DNA of 64,000 bases from Jeongeupia wiesaeckerbachi (GCF_050916355.1 NZ_CP136946.1:3348001-3412000), one strand, 5' to 3'; shown: positions 44,302-52,607, counted from the first letter of the stretch. Made by a program: numbers and translations. The notes: a model not told the origin generated them from the letters alone.

Positions 44302-44511
44302 ATGAGCAGGAAATACATTGATTGCCGCGACTATCCGGGCAGCACCTGTTCGGTGAAAATTTCCGCAGATACCGACGCGGAACTGCTTGAAGCCACGATC
44401 GAACACGCCGTGAAGGTACACGGCCATCAGGACAGCCCCGAATTGCGTACGCAACTGTCTGCAATGTTCAAGGATGAACCAGGCAGCGTCGAACCGCGTC
44501 TCGCCGCCTGA
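44302..44511 (+). CDS. DUF1059 small protein
   Basis: 69 aa. YIDCRDYPGSTCSVKISADT, LEATIEHAVKVHGHQDSPEL and LSAMFKDEP match the DUF1059 family of small stand-alone proteins. The two Cys and two His (CRD, TCS, EHAVKVHGH) may bind a metal. AGGAG lies 8 bp before the ATG. Function unknown. Confidence 0.87.
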   Translation: MSRKYIDCRDYPGSTCSVKISADTDAELLEATIEHAVKVHGHQDSPELRTQLSAMFKDEPGSVEPRLAA

Positions 44512-44528
44512 ACGTTCACACACCCAGG

Positions 44529-44553
44529 GAGACGATCGGCAACCGACCGTCTC
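44529..44553 (+). terminator. Terminator after the DUF1059 gene
   Basis: GAGACG-A-TCGG, loop CAA, CCGA-C-CGTCTC with one mismatch, then TTTCTG. Confidence 0.65.
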
Positions 44554-44591
44554 TTTCTGACAAAACCCATTACAAACAATCAGTTACTGAC

Positions 44592-44636
44592 CTTGTGAGC
44601 TTGCTCACAAGCCTTTCTATGCGCCATGGGTATGCT
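44592..44636 (+). promoter_or_regulatory. CRP-type operator and -10 of the YXWGXW gene
   Basis: CTTGTGAGC-TT-GCTCACAAG (44592-44611) contains TGTGA-N6-TCACA, the full CRP consensus. TATGCT at 44631-44636 is a fair -10. If transcription starts 7 bp after it (44643), the operator centre is at -41.5, the exact position for class II CRP activation. Confidence 0.65.
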
Positions 44637-44739
44637 GGAAGCAGCGATACCACAACAGGCCGTACAGCTTCGCCCGCAAGCAGCTGTCGCCAGGCAAGCC
44701 GGACCGACAGGCCCGGACGGAAGCAGAAAGGAGAGTCAC

Positions 44740-45132
44740 ATGAAGCATCGCCACACCCTGATCCGCGCTGCGGCGGCCCTGGTGGCCGCTGGCGCACTCT
44801 TGGTCGCCCCAGCACAGGCGCGGACCAATATCGATATCGGCATTGGTATCGGCGTTCCCGGCGCGGTAGTCGTGCAGCCGGCACCGGTCGTGATTGCCCC
44901 GGCGCCACGGCCGGGTTATGCCTGGGTCGAAGGCGGCTGGATCCGTGCGCCACGGCCTTACTGGCGCGACGGCTACTGGCGCCGCGCCGAATATCGGCCG
45001 GGCCCGCCACCCTGGGCGTACGATCGTCATCGCTACTATGACGGCTACCGCGACGGTTACCGCCATGGCCGCCACGACGACGATGATGATGGCAAGCGTC
45101 GCCACCGTCGCGGTCGTGACTGGGACGACTAA
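44740..45132 (+). CDS. YXWGXW-like exported protein with Asp/Arg tail
   Basis: 130 aa. Signal peptide with cleavage near AQA, then RTNIDIGIGIGVPGAVVV, PRPGYAWVEGGW and YWRDGYWRRAEY, the WXXGXW-type units. The C-terminus is Tyr/Asp/Arg/His-rich (YDGYRDGYRHGRHDDDDD). AAAGGAG precedes the ATG. Probably under CRP-like control from the site 140 bp upstream. Paralog of the protein at 43104. Function unknown; homologues are common in betaproteobacterial envelopes. Confidence 0.82.
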   Translation: MKHRHTLIRAAAALVAAGALLVAPAQARTNIDIGIGIGVPGAVVVQPAPVVIAPAPRPGYAWVEGGWIRAPRPYWRDGYWRRAEYRPGPPPWAYDRHRYYDGYRDGYRHGRHDDDDDGKRRHRRGRDWDD

Positions 45133-45196
45133 GCCACGGTCGCATTCCTGGGCGCTAGACTGAAATATCCAAATACCTAGCAGCCGGAGCGCCCCG

Positions 45197-45427
45197 ATGG
45201 ATACCAGCCACCACACCTTGGCCGTGCTGTTCAAACAGCTTGGCCTGCCCGACGATGCCCACAGCATTCGCCAGTTCATTGCCAGCCACCGGCTGGCTGC
45301 GGATACCGAACTGGCAGCTGCACCGTTCTGGACAGCGGCGCAGTCCGAATTCCTCGCCGAAGCACTCGACGACGACTCGGACTGGGCCGAGCTGGTCGAC
45401 GAACTCGCGGCCACCCTCAGCGACTGA
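45197..45427 (+). CDS. DUF2789 protein
   Basis: 76 aa. MDTSHHTLAVLFKQLGLP, IRQFIASHRLA and APFWTAAQSEFLAEAL match the DUF2789 family almost throughout. Cytoplasmic, acidic C-terminus, function unknown. CGGAG precedes the ATG. Confidence 0.88.
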   Translation: MDTSHHTLAVLFKQLGLPDDAHSIRQFIASHRLAADTELAAAPFWTAAQSEFLAEALDDDSDWAELVDELAATLSD

Positions 45428-45473
45428 ATGCGGCTCGTCTCCCACACGAGCAGCGCGGCAGCAAGCCGACCGG

Positions 45474-46331
45474 TCAGCCCTTGCCGCCGAACGTATTGCA
45501 GTCCTGCATCCGCCCTGAATCGAAGCCACGCTGCAGCCACTGCATCCGCTCGGCCGACGAGCCATGGGTGAACGAGTCCGGTGCCACGTTGCGGCCGGCA
45601 TTGCGCTGCAGGGTGTCGTCACCAATCGCTTGCGCTGCGGTCAGCGCGTCCTGCAAGTCGCCGGCCTCAAGCAGGCCACGCGACTGCGCGTAGTGCCCCC
45701 AGACCCCGGCGAGACAGTCGGCCTGCAGCTCCAGCTTCACCGATAGCGCGTTCGCGGCGGCCTCGCCCTTGCCTTGCTGCAAGCGGTGCACCTTGTCCGA
45801 GATGCCCATCAGGTTTTGTACGTGATGCCCCACTTCATGGGCAATCACATACGCCTGGGCGAATTCGCCCTTGGCGCCGAAACGCTGATTCAGCTCGCGA
45901 AAAAAGCCGAGATCAAGATAAACCGTACTATCCGCCGGACAGTAGAACGGGCCGATCGCCGAGACCGCCTGGCCGCAGCCCGAGTGCGTCGGGTTGTTGA
46001 ACAACACCAGCTGCGGCACCTTGTAGGCCATGCCATTGTCGGCAAACAGCTTGGTCCAGGTGTCCTCGGTATCACCCAGCACCCGCGCGGTAAACTGCCT
46101 GCCCGGATCATCACCGGCCGGTGTAGCGACCTGCTGCTGCGTGACTTGGCCACCGCCGGTGAATTGCGAAACGAGGCCGAGCATTTCGAGCGGGTTTTTG
46201 CCGAGCAACAGGCTGATTACCACCACCGCGATGATGCCGCCAATCCCGAGCCGGAATCCACCCCGGCCTCTACCCCCCTGCCCGCGCCGATCTTCGACGT
46301 TTGCGCTTTCGCGCATATCCTTCCAACGCAT
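45474..46331 (-). CDS. ypfJ: Neutral zinc metallopeptidase (YpfJ family)
   Basis: 285 aa. N-terminal MRWKDMRESANVEDRRG, a membrane anchor (GIGGIIAVVVISLLLG), then the protease part: GCGQAVSAIGPFYCPADSTV, YVIAHEVGHHVQNLMG with the HEXXH zinc site, ELQADCLAGVWGHYA with the third ligand, and GSSAERMQWLQRGF. Length matches E. coli YpfJ. Start taken at the second of two adjacent ATG codons for better spacing from GGGAG. Confidence 0.9.
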   Translation of the reverse strand: MRWKDMRESANVEDRRGQGGRGRGGFRLGIGGIIAVVVISLLLGKNPLEMLGLVSQFTGGGQVTQQQVATPAGDDPGRQFTARVLGDTEDTWTKLFADNGMAYKVPQLVLFNNPTHSGCGQAVSAIGPFYCPADSTVYLDLGFFRELNQRFGAKGEFAQAYVIAHEVGHHVQNLMGISDKVHRLQQGKGEAAANALSVKLELQADCLAGVWGHYAQSRGLLEAGDLQDALTAAQAIGDDTLQRNAGRNVAPDSFTHGSSAERMQWLQRGFDSGRMQDCNTFGGKG

Positions 46332-46386
46332 CATGCTCTCCCGCCGGCATATCGCGCCGATGTGCTTCAAAATAGCGCCGATCGCC

Positions 46387-47733
46387 CTAGCGTGCAGGAG
46401 TAGCCGATTCGACCGCGCGCAACAGCGCCGGCAACGCCAGCGCCAGGGTGATGCCACGCAGCAGCATCATGACCATGAACGCCAGCCACAGACCGTGATT
46501 GCCGAGCATCGCCGGCAACACCGTAACCGCCACTGCAAATCCGGCCAGCGAGAGCAGCATGCCGCGCATCAGCGCCCCGGTCTGGGTTGCGCCGATGAAA
46601 ATGCCGTCAAACAGAAAGCCCCAGACCGACAGCAGCGGCGCCAACACCACCCAAGGTAAATAGCGCAATGCCGCATCGCGCACCGCCGGCTGATCGGTCA
46701 ACAGGCGCACGATGGCCGGGCCGAACAAGGCATAAGCAAGCGAAAAGAGCACCGCAATGCCCAGCGACCAGCACAGCGTCACCCTGATCGTTTGCCGTAG
46801 CGCATCGCGCCGGCGTGCGCCGACCGCGGAGCCGGCCAGCGCCTCGGCCGCATGGGCAAAACCATCGAGCCCATAGGCCATGAATGTTTGGAAGTTTAGC
46901 AAGAGCGCATTGGCGGCAAGGATCGCGTCGCCCTGACTGGCACCAGCGCGGGCGAACCAGGCAAAACCAAGCAGCAGACAGATGGTGCGAATAAATAGGT
47001 CGCGATTGATCGCGACCAGTCGCCACAGTGCGGCACGCTCGACGACGACCGACCAGGCCGGCCACGCGCCCCGCACGTTGCGGTACAGCACCGGCGCGGC
47101 GGCGACAAAACCCATTACATCGGCAGTGGCCGTCGCGGCGCCGATACCCGCAACGCCGGCACCCAGCCCATACACATAAGCCCATACCGCAAGCGCATTG
47201 ACGAGATTGATCCAGATTTGCAGCGCCAGCGCCAAGCGCACCCGCTGGGTGCCGAGCAGGAATCCGAGCACGACATAATTGCCCAGCGCAAATGGCGCCG
47301 CCCAGATGCGCGCACCGGCATAGGCGGCAGCGTGTGCCTGCACATCGGCGCTACCACCAAGTGCGGCGAGCCCCAAACCCAGCAACAACGGCTTGAGCAA
47401 CAGCAAGCCGGCACCCAGGCCGAATGCCAGCAGCAGCGCACGGGCCAGCGTCGCACGGAGTTCATCGACATTGCCGGCACCATGCGCTTGCGCCACCAGC
47501 CCGGTGGTACCCATACGCAGGAAGCCAAAGCCCCAGAAAACGAAGTTGAGCAGCAAGCCGCCGAGCGCCACACCGCCAAGATAAGCCGGATCCGGCAGAT
47601 GCCCGGCAACGGCAGTGTCCACTGCGGACATCAGGGGTTGGGTCAGATTGGCGAGCACCACCGGCACCGCCAGATACAAGACACGGCGATGCCAGGCGGC
47701 GGAATCGGAAACGGCAGGCAGAAAGGCAGGCAT
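46387..47733 (-). CDS. MATE-family efflux transporter (DinF-like)
   Basis: 448 aa, twelve hydrophobic segments in two bundles. The N-terminal half has LYLAVPVVLANLTQPLMSAVDTAVAGH (split by helix) and RMGTTGLVAQAHGA, and the second half mirrors it with AYGLDGFAHAAEALAGSAVG. This fits the DinF branch of MATE Na+/H+ antiporters for cationic drugs or, in some, DNA-damage-related metabolites. ATG at 47733 chosen over a TTG 21 bp upstream. Confidence 0.88.
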   Translation of the reverse strand: MPAFLPAVSDSAAWHRRVLYLAVPVVLANLTQPLMSAVDTAVAGHLPDPAYLGGVALGGLLLNFVFWGFGFLRMGTTGLVAQAHGAGNVDELRATLARALLLAFGLGAGLLLLKPLLLGLGLAALGGSADVQAHAAAYAGARIWAAPFALGNYVVLGFLLGTQRVRLALALQIWINLVNALAVWAYVYGLGAGVAGIGAATATADVMGFVAAAPVLYRNVRGAWPAWSVVVERAALWRLVAINRDLFIRTICLLLGFAWFARAGASQGDAILAANALLLNFQTFMAYGLDGFAHAAEALAGSAVGARRRDALRQTIRVTLCWSLGIAVLFSLAYALFGPAIVRLLTDQPAVRDAALRYLPWVVLAPLLSVWGFLFDGIFIGATQTGALMRGMLLSLAGFAVAVTVLPAMLGNHGLWLAFMVMMLLRGITLALALPALLRAVESATPAR

Positions 47734-47803
47734 GGGGACGACGACGACGGGCAATTCCGAATTGTCGGCGCCCCCTCGTCCTGCGGCAAGCTTGCCCGAA
47801 CGA

Positions 47804-48217
47804 CTACCAGGTCAGATGAAGGTTGCGACTGCCTTGTTTGCCGACCTGCAGCATCCGCTGCTGCGGACGCTCATCCAGCGTCACGACCAGTTGATAACGC
47901 CCAGGCTTGAGTTTCATATAGAAGTAAGGACCATCCGCCACGGCATCGACGACCGGCTTGCCCTTGGCATCCAGCACCTGCACCGTCGCGTTGGCCAGAT
48001 ACTGCCCCTGCTTACCGGTCATCAGCAATCGAACGTTGTAGTCCCCGGCTGCGGCGCGGATCGCACTGGCCTCGTCATCGCCGATGCCACCACTCAGATA
48101 GGCAATCCCCTGCGCCGAATGCTGCACATCGGGCAGCGGTCCGGCAAGGACGGTCACGGGTGTGGCAAGCGAAACGACGAGGGCGGTCTGGATCAACTGG
48201 CGTGGCATGCGCTTCAT
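47804..48217 (-). CDS. Exported carboxypeptidase-regulatory-like domain protein
   Basis: 137 aa with a signal peptide (LIQTALVVSLATPVTVLA). Mature segment: YNVRLLMTGKQGQYLANATV, QVLDAKGKPVVDAV, KLKPGRYQLVVTLDE, a typical beta-sandwich of the carboxypeptidase regulatory type. GGAGGA precedes the ATG. A near-perfect palindrome lies about 85 bp upstream. Function unknown. Confidence 0.75.
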   Translation of the reverse strand: MKRMPRQLIQTALVVSLATPVTVLAGPLPDVQHSAQGIAYLSGGIGDDEASAIRAAAGDYNVRLLMTGKQGQYLANATVQVLDAKGKPVVDAVADGPYFYMKLKPGRYQLVVTLDERPQQRMLQVGKQGSRNLHLTW

Positions 48218-48299
48218 GGGCGGTCCTCCGTGGTAGGCCTTCGGAGTTGAAGGCCTGAGTAGGATGTGTCCGCCTCAGTACCGAACGGGTTCCGCCAGC

Positions 48300-48320
48300 G
48301 TGCACATTTAAAATGTACAC
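48300..48320. promoter_or_regulatory. 21-bp palindrome upstream of the gene at 47804
   Basis: GTGCACATTTAAAATGTACAC reads the same on both strands except for one pair (C/T at position 4 against A at 18) and the centre base. Form: GTGYACATTT-W-AAATGTRCAC. It lies in the 121-bp gap that must hold the promoter of the minus-strand gene. Confidence 0.5.
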
Positions 48321-48338
48321 GGACCGAATGCCGAACGT

Positions 48339-48746
48339 TTAAATGCGCCGCTTGTCGCCTTGAACCAGCGCAGGCAGCACGTGCTCGGCCAGCAGCGGCG
48401 CCAGTGGCACCGACGAGGTTCCGTCGAGCTTCAGCCAATGCATGGCTTCGATCTCGGCAGCCAGTGCAATTTCACCATCGAGCTCGCCGCGATACACCCG
48501 AGCCAAGACCTGCCGTCCCGGCTCGTTCGCCGCCATGGCGGAAAACTCGCCGAGCAGCATACCCGGCATCACACCGCACCGCAGCTCCTCGGCCACTTCG
48601 CGCACCAGCGTCGCCATCTCGGTTTCGCCGGCATCGGGCTTGCCGCCCGGCAGCATGAATCGATCGGTGCCGCGCTTGCGCACCGTCAGCAGCCGACCGT
48701 CGCGCACCACGGCCAGCGTGACAACCCGAATCGATTCGGCCCCCAT
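48339..48746 (-). CDS. Nudix hydrolase
   Basis: 135 aa. The Nudix box is complete: GGKPDAGETEMATLVREVAE then ELRCG (G-x5-E-x7-REVAEEL). Preceded by LLTVRKRGTDRFMLPGG, as in 8-oxo-dGTP or related diphosphatases. Substrate cannot be told. It follows the infA2 gene by 4 bp and is probably read on from it. Confidence 0.88.
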   Translation of the reverse strand: MGAESIRVVTLAVVRDGRLLTVRKRGTDRFMLPGGKPDAGETEMATLVREVAEELRCGVMPGMLLGEFSAMAANEPGRQVLARVYRGELDGEIALAAEIEAMHWLKLDGTSSVPLAPLLAEHVLPALVQGDKRRI

Positions 48747-48750
48747 TCAC

Positions 48751-49008
48751 TCAGCGCCGACGGAACGATCCAGGTGCCGGAGCGTTGGCATCCTTGTGAC
48801 GGAAGCTGACCCGACCCTTGGTCAGGTCATAGGGCGACATTTCTACGGTGACCCGGTCACCGGCGAGGATGCGGATGTGGTGCTTGCGCATCTTGCCCGA
48901 CGCATAAGCCGAAATCTGTACCCCGTTGCTGAGTTCCACGCGAAAACGCGTATCCGGGAGCACTTCGAGTACGACACCTTCGAATTCGATCGAATCTTCC
49001 TTAGCCAT
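48751..49008 (-). CDS. infA: Translation initiation factor IF-1 (second-type, InfA2)
   Basis: 85 aa OB-fold protein. MAKEDSIEFEGVVLEVLPDT, RFRVELSNGVQISAYASGK, HIRILAGDRVTVEMSPYDL and TKGRVSFRHKD are IF-1 throughout; the extra tail ANAPAPGSFRRR and the divergent sequence mark the second IF-1 seen in Burkholderia and Ralstonia relatives. AAAGGA precedes the ATG at 49008. It is divergent from a cold-shock gene and leads into a Nudix gene. Confidence 0.92.
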   Translation of the reverse strand: MAKEDSIEFEGVVLEVLPDTRFRVELSNGVQISAYASGKMRKHHIRILAGDRVTVEMSPYDLTKGRVSFRHKDANAPAPGSFRRR

Positions 49009-49471
49009 AGATATTCCTTTGAGTGCGGAGTAAGCCCTGTGCCGGCAACGGCGATGCATCGCCCGAACGCTCGTGCGCCGGGAAAGCGTAGGTAACGGCA
49101 AGGGGGAAAGTCGGACCAGCTCAAACCCAATGCATGGGTCGGCCCGATTGGAGTGTAAACACCGATTGTACGCTTACTCCTTGTTGTGCGGCGTCAATGT
49201 CAGTGGACTTGCCCGGGGAATATGACCATGCGGCTACAACGCAACACCTTGAATAACCATTTGTCATTTCCACGAACGAACGCACAATTTCCACTTGCAG
49301 CCCTCCCCAAACGGGGGTAAAAAGGCAATCGCAGGATTTTCAAGCAGTGAGTTGTCGGTATCTGTAGTGCCTCTGGCAGTACCTCGTATCCCCCACATCC
49401 CTTGATTTCCGTGCACCCCGGGCTTCGCCCGTTTTCATTCAACACCTGTTTTAAAAGCAAGGGATATTCTC
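49009..49471. other. Divergent promoter region of infA2 and csp
   Basis: 463 bp without genes. It holds the infA2 leader (a TACAAT -10 is visible on the minus strand near 49166) and a long csp leader. In the csp leader CGGGC-TTC-GCCCG-TTTT (49419-49435) looks like a small terminator 37 bp before the ATG; long leaders with such structures are usual in cold-shock genes. Confidence 0.6.
49419..49435 (+). terminator. Small terminator-like hairpin in the csp leader
   Basis: CGGGC, loop TTC, GCCCG, then TTTTC. Short 5-bp stem; may act as a cold-sensitive attenuator. Confidence 0.4.
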
Positions 49472-49675
49472 ATGGCTACCGGTACCGTTAAGTGGTTCAA
49501 TGACTCCAAGGGCTTCGGCTTCATCACCCCGGACGAAGGCGGCGACGACCTGTTCGCGCACTTCTCGCAAATTCAATCGAACGGTTTCAAGACCCTGGCC
49601 GAAGGCCAGCGCGTGACCTTCGATGTCACCACCGGCCCGAAGGGCAAGCAAGCCTCGAACATCAAGGCTGCTTAA
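49472..49675 (+). CDS. Cold-shock domain protein (CspA family)
   Basis: 67 aa. TGTVKWFNDSKGFGFITPDE carries RNP1 (KGFGFI) and GDDLFAHFSQIQ holds RNP2-like residues (LFAHFS). Ends TGPKGKQASNIKAA. Binds single-stranded nucleic acid as an RNA chaperone. AAGGGA precedes the ATG; leader of several hundred bases; a strong terminator follows, so it is monocistronic. Confidence 0.96.
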   Translation: MATGTVKWFNDSKGFGFITPDEGGDDLFAHFSQIQSNGFKTLAEGQRVTFDVTTGPKGKQASNIKAA

Positions 49676-49706
49676 TTGATCGCGGCTTGAGCCGCATCGA
49701 TTCAGG

Positions 49707-49733
49707 AAAAGCCCGGCTCAGCCGGGCTTTTTT
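49707..49733 (+). terminator. Terminator of csp
   Basis: AAAAGCCCGGC / GCCGGGCTTTT, loop TCA, with six T at 49728-49733. Confidence 0.93.
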
Positions 49734-49794
49734 GCGTCCATTTTCCGTGGCAAGACTATGCTGAATCTACTTCAACGGGAGAGGGAGAGGCAGC

Positions 49795-50001
49795 ATGAGC
49801 GAACACGTATACAAAATGGTCGAGCTGGTCGGTTCGTCCACCCAAGGCAGCGACGAAGCGATCCGTAACGCCATTACCAAGGCGGCGCAAACGATCAAGC
49901 ACATGGATTGGTTCGAGGTCACCGAAACCCGCGGCCACATCGTCGACGGCAAGGTCGGTCACTGGCAGGTGACGCTGAAAGTCGGCTTCCGCGTCGACTG
50001 A
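49795..50001 (+). CDS. Dodecin (flavin-binding)
   Basis: 68 aa. VYKMVELVGSSTQGSDEAIR, AQTIKHMDWFEVTETRGHIV (with the flavin-stacking Trp) and GHWQVTLKVGFRVD identify bacterial dodecin, a dodecameric flavin store/buffer. Strong purine-rich ribosome site (GGGAGAGGGAGAGG). Single gene. Confidence 0.95.
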   Translation: MSEHVYKMVELVGSSTQGSDEAIRNAITKAAQTIKHMDWFEVTETRGHIVDGKVGHWQVTLKVGFRVD

Positions 50002-50125
50002 CACTGCGCACGCCAACGTACGCGGCGCCCGGTCATGGCAAGGCTGGCCAACTCCCAGCCGCGAGAGAGTTAGACCGTACCCGAGCGCGTGACAAACGAT
50101 GCAGTGCGGCCGGGTTACGCCGCGT

Positions 50126-50524
50126 TCAGTCGATGACCTTGCCGCGCATCGCCTTGATCGATCCACGCTGGGTTTTCTTTTCCAGCCGGCGTTTCTGCGA
50201 ACCATACGTCGGCTTGGTCGCCCTTCTTGCCTTGGCCGTCTGCGCAACGCCGTCGACCAGCGCCTGCAAGCGCGCCAGCGCGTCGACCCGGTTCTGCTCC
50301 TGGCTGCGCGACTGCTGCGCTTTGATCACGACCACGCCGTCCTTGCTGATCCGGCTATCGCTCAACGCCAGCAAACGCGTCTTGATCAAGTCCGGCAGCG
50401 ATGACGCCCCGATGTCGAAGCGCAGGTGCACCGCGCTCGACACCTTGTTGACGTTCTGGCCACCGGCCCCCTGTGCGCGGATCGCACTGAACTCGACCTC
50501 ATCATCACGGACAACACAGGCCAT
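50126..50524 (-). CDS. arfB: Peptidyl-tRNA hydrolase ArfB
   Basis: 132 aa rescue factor for stalled ribosomes. AIRAQGAGGQNVNKVSSAVH includes the catalytic GGQ. The C-terminus is basic and helical (RRLEKKTQRGSIKAMRGK), the tail that enters the empty mRNA channel. It lies 34 bp after the DUF2185 gene on the same strand. The window thus has two rescue systems: SmpB (trans-translation) and ArfB. Confidence 0.93.
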   Translation of the reverse strand: MACVVRDDEVEFSAIRAQGAGGQNVNKVSSAVHLRFDIGASSLPDLIKTRLLALSDSRISKDGVVVIKAQQSRSQEQNRVDALARLQALVDGVAQTAKARRATKPTYGSQKRRLEKKTQRGSIKAMRGKVID

Positions 50525-50558
50525 CAGGCGGCGCTCATTCCGGGCTGCAACTGCCGGA

Positions 50559-50894
50559 TCAAGGCTCGTTGGCGTCGAGGAAGGTCTCGCCGTCCTCGGC
50601 CTTGTCAAACTCGGCACCCACCGGCGAGTTGAGCAGCGGAATGATCGCCTCGTCATAGTTGGCGACGACGTTGACGTCGATGACGGCAAAATTCTTGCTG
50701 TTGTCGATGTAGCCGTCCGATTCGTAGCCCGACAGGAAGCGCCAGCCGCTGTCATCGGCATCTTCCGGCTCTTCACGGTACATGAAACCGACACCGTGAC
50801 CGTCGACGGTGATCATGTCGCTGACCACACACAGGCCGTGTCCGGTCGCGAGCTCGCGGATCTGGGTCTTGTCGAGCTTGAACTGCTTTTGCAT
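50559..50894 (-). CDS. DUF2185 protein
   Basis: 111 aa. VVSDMITVDGHGVGFMYREE, GWRFLSGYESDGYID and VNVVANYDEAIIPLLNSP match the DUF2185 family, related to some Imm33-type immunity proteins. Here no toxin gene is near, so a stand-alone role is more likely. GAGGAAG precedes the ATG. Confidence 0.85.
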   Translation of the reverse strand: MQKQFKLDKTQIRELATGHGLCVVSDMITVDGHGVGFMYREEPEDADDSGWRFLSGYESDGYIDNSKNFAVIDVNVVANYDEAIIPLLNSPVGAEFDKAEDGETFLDANEP

Positions 50895-51057
50895 GGCAAC
50901 TTCCTCAATGACGTGTCCGCCAAGGATACGCGTTGCCCTTTGGGCCGTCATCGCCAAGCAGGCAGCGCAACACAGCGGCATAAAGGAAAGCCGCAACGGC
51001 CCCGCTTCGCGCCAGTGCTAAGATCGACGCAATAATGATAAAGACCTGAATGAAATC

Positions 51058-51990
51058 ATGAGCAATCCGCTGTCCGGCCAAGGCGTACTGCTGTCGGTCG
51101 TTGCCTCGGTCGTCTTCGCCATCCTCGGCTGGTTCACCACGCTGCTGCTGCCGTTGACCGGGCTGGAGATTTTCGCCTGGCGGATTGTCTGGACAGTACC
51201 CGGCATGATCATCGTCGTATCCTTGCTGCGGCACTGGCCCAAGTTTGCCGCCACCACTGCCCGCCTGCGCCACGAGCCGGTGCTGTGGCTGGCGCTGCCC
51301 GTCGGCGGCTTTCTGCTGGGGGTGCAGCAATGGCTGTTCATGTGGGCGCCGCTCGAAGGCCGGCTGCTCGAGGTCACGCTCGGCTATTTCCTGTTGCCAC
51401 TGGTGATGGTGCTGGTCGGTTTCGTGTTCTATGGCGAGCGCCCCAGCCGGCTGCAATGGCTTGCGGTTGCGTTTGCCTGCGCCGGCGTGGCACACGAACT
51501 GTGGCTGACGCGCGCGTTCTCGTGGGTCACGCTGGTCACCGCGCTCGGCTATCCGCCGTATCTGATGCTGCGCCGCGCAGTCCGGCTCGATCCGGTCAGC
51601 GGCTTCCTGCTCGAAACCCTGGTGATCCTGCCGTTTGCGTTCTGGTTGATCGCCACCCACCCGCTGGCGACCGATGCCTTGTCGACGGCACCGCGGCTAT
51701 GGCTGCTGCTGCCCTGCCTCGGCGCGATGACGGCCATCGCCTTCGCCTGTTACCTCGACGCCAGCAAGCTGTTGCCAATCAGCCTGCTAGGCATACTCGG
51801 CTACGTCGAACCGGTGCTGCTGTTCGTGATCTCGCTGCTCTTCCTGGCCGAGCCCTTCAGTGCGGCCGGACTCGGCACCTATGTGCCGATCTGGATCGCC
51901 GTGACGTTGACGTGCAGCCATAGCGCGCTGACGCTGGCCCGCCAGCGCCGCGCCGGGCTCAGCGCTTCTTCGCCGACACCCACATCGTAA
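51058..51990 (+). CDS. EamA/RarD-like transporter
   Basis: 310 aa with ten hydrophobic helices. SVVASVVFAILGWFTTLLL, GLEIFAWRIVWTVPGM and ISLLGILGYVEPVLLFVISL follow the RarD pattern, more weakly than the gene at 30708, and the linker WAPLEGRLLEVTLGYF replaces the usual WAVNHG. Substrate unknown. The ribosome site is poor. It overlaps the convergent DUF4442 gene by 32 bp. Confidence 0.82.
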   Translation: MSNPLSGQGVLLSVVASVVFAILGWFTTLLLPLTGLEIFAWRIVWTVPGMIIVVSLLRHWPKFAATTARLRHEPVLWLALPVGGFLLGVQQWLFMWAPLEGRLLEVTLGYFLLPLVMVLVGFVFYGERPSRLQWLAVAFACAGVAHELWLTRAFSWVTLVTALGYPPYLMLRRAVRLDPVSGFLLETLVILPFAFWLIATHPLATDALSTAPRLWLLLPCLGAMTAIAFACYLDASKLLPISLLGILGYVEPVLLFVISLLFLAEPFSAAGLGTYVPIWIAVTLTCSHSALTLARQRRAGLSASSPTPTS

Positions 51991-52432
51991 TCGTCGCCCG
52001 CACGACGATCTGACCGGCCGCGTCGATGACATCCACCTTGACCGGCAGATCCAGCCCGTCACCCCATACCGCCGGTTGCGCCACGGTGGCCACCGCGCGC
52101 AAGCCGGTTTCGGCCTTCTTCAAATAATCGACCTGCATGCCTTTCGGAATCCAGCGATGACTGGCCGGGATGGTGACATCGGTCATCGTCCCGGCCGCCA
52201 GCTCGGCCATATTGCACATCGCGATCGCATGCACGGTACCGATATGGTTGAGCACCTTGCGACGTTTGGCGATGCTCAACTCGCAGCGCCCCGGCGCCAA
52301 CTGCACGAAGCGCGGCGAGATCGAGCCGAAGTACGGCGCCTTGAAGCACACCAGCCTGGAAAACAGCCAGCGCCCGGCGGGCAAGCGGGAACAGCGCAGC
52401 CACAGGTGCAGGATCGCGTTGGGGCGGGCCAT
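51959..52432 (-). CDS. DUF4442 hotdog-fold protein
   Basis: 157 aa. FKAPYFGSISPRFVQLAPGR, VLNHIGTVHAIAMCNMAELA (the thioesterase-like helix) and IPKGMQVDYLKKAETGLRAV identify the DUF4442/YiiD-like hotdog family. It may be a thioesterase but lacks proof. GAGG precedes the ATG. Confidence 0.85.
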   Translation of the reverse strand: MARPNAILHLWLRCSRLPAGRWLFSRLVCFKAPYFGSISPRFVQLAPGRCELSIAKRRKVLNHIGTVHAIAMCNMAELAAGTMTDVTIPASHRWIPKGMQVDYLKKAETGLRAVATVAQPAVWGDGLDLPVKVDVIDAAGQIVVRATITMWVSAKKR

Positions 52433-52607
52433 GTCTCATCCTCTCTTTGCTGAAATTATCCGTACAGCATTGCACGGCCAGCCCGTCGCGCCGATGCGGG
52501 CGCGCGGTGATACGGTCGTTTCAAACGCCATTTTCCACACCACAGCGCCATTGCCCTCGTGACCAAGCCAGCGCAAACTTTCTGCCCGCCCCCGCCCTTT
52601 CGACATC

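Noticed and set aside
50559..50894. DUF2185 protein as the immunity half of a toxin system
   Set aside because: No toxin, Rhs or secretion gene is adjacent; the neighbour is arfB.
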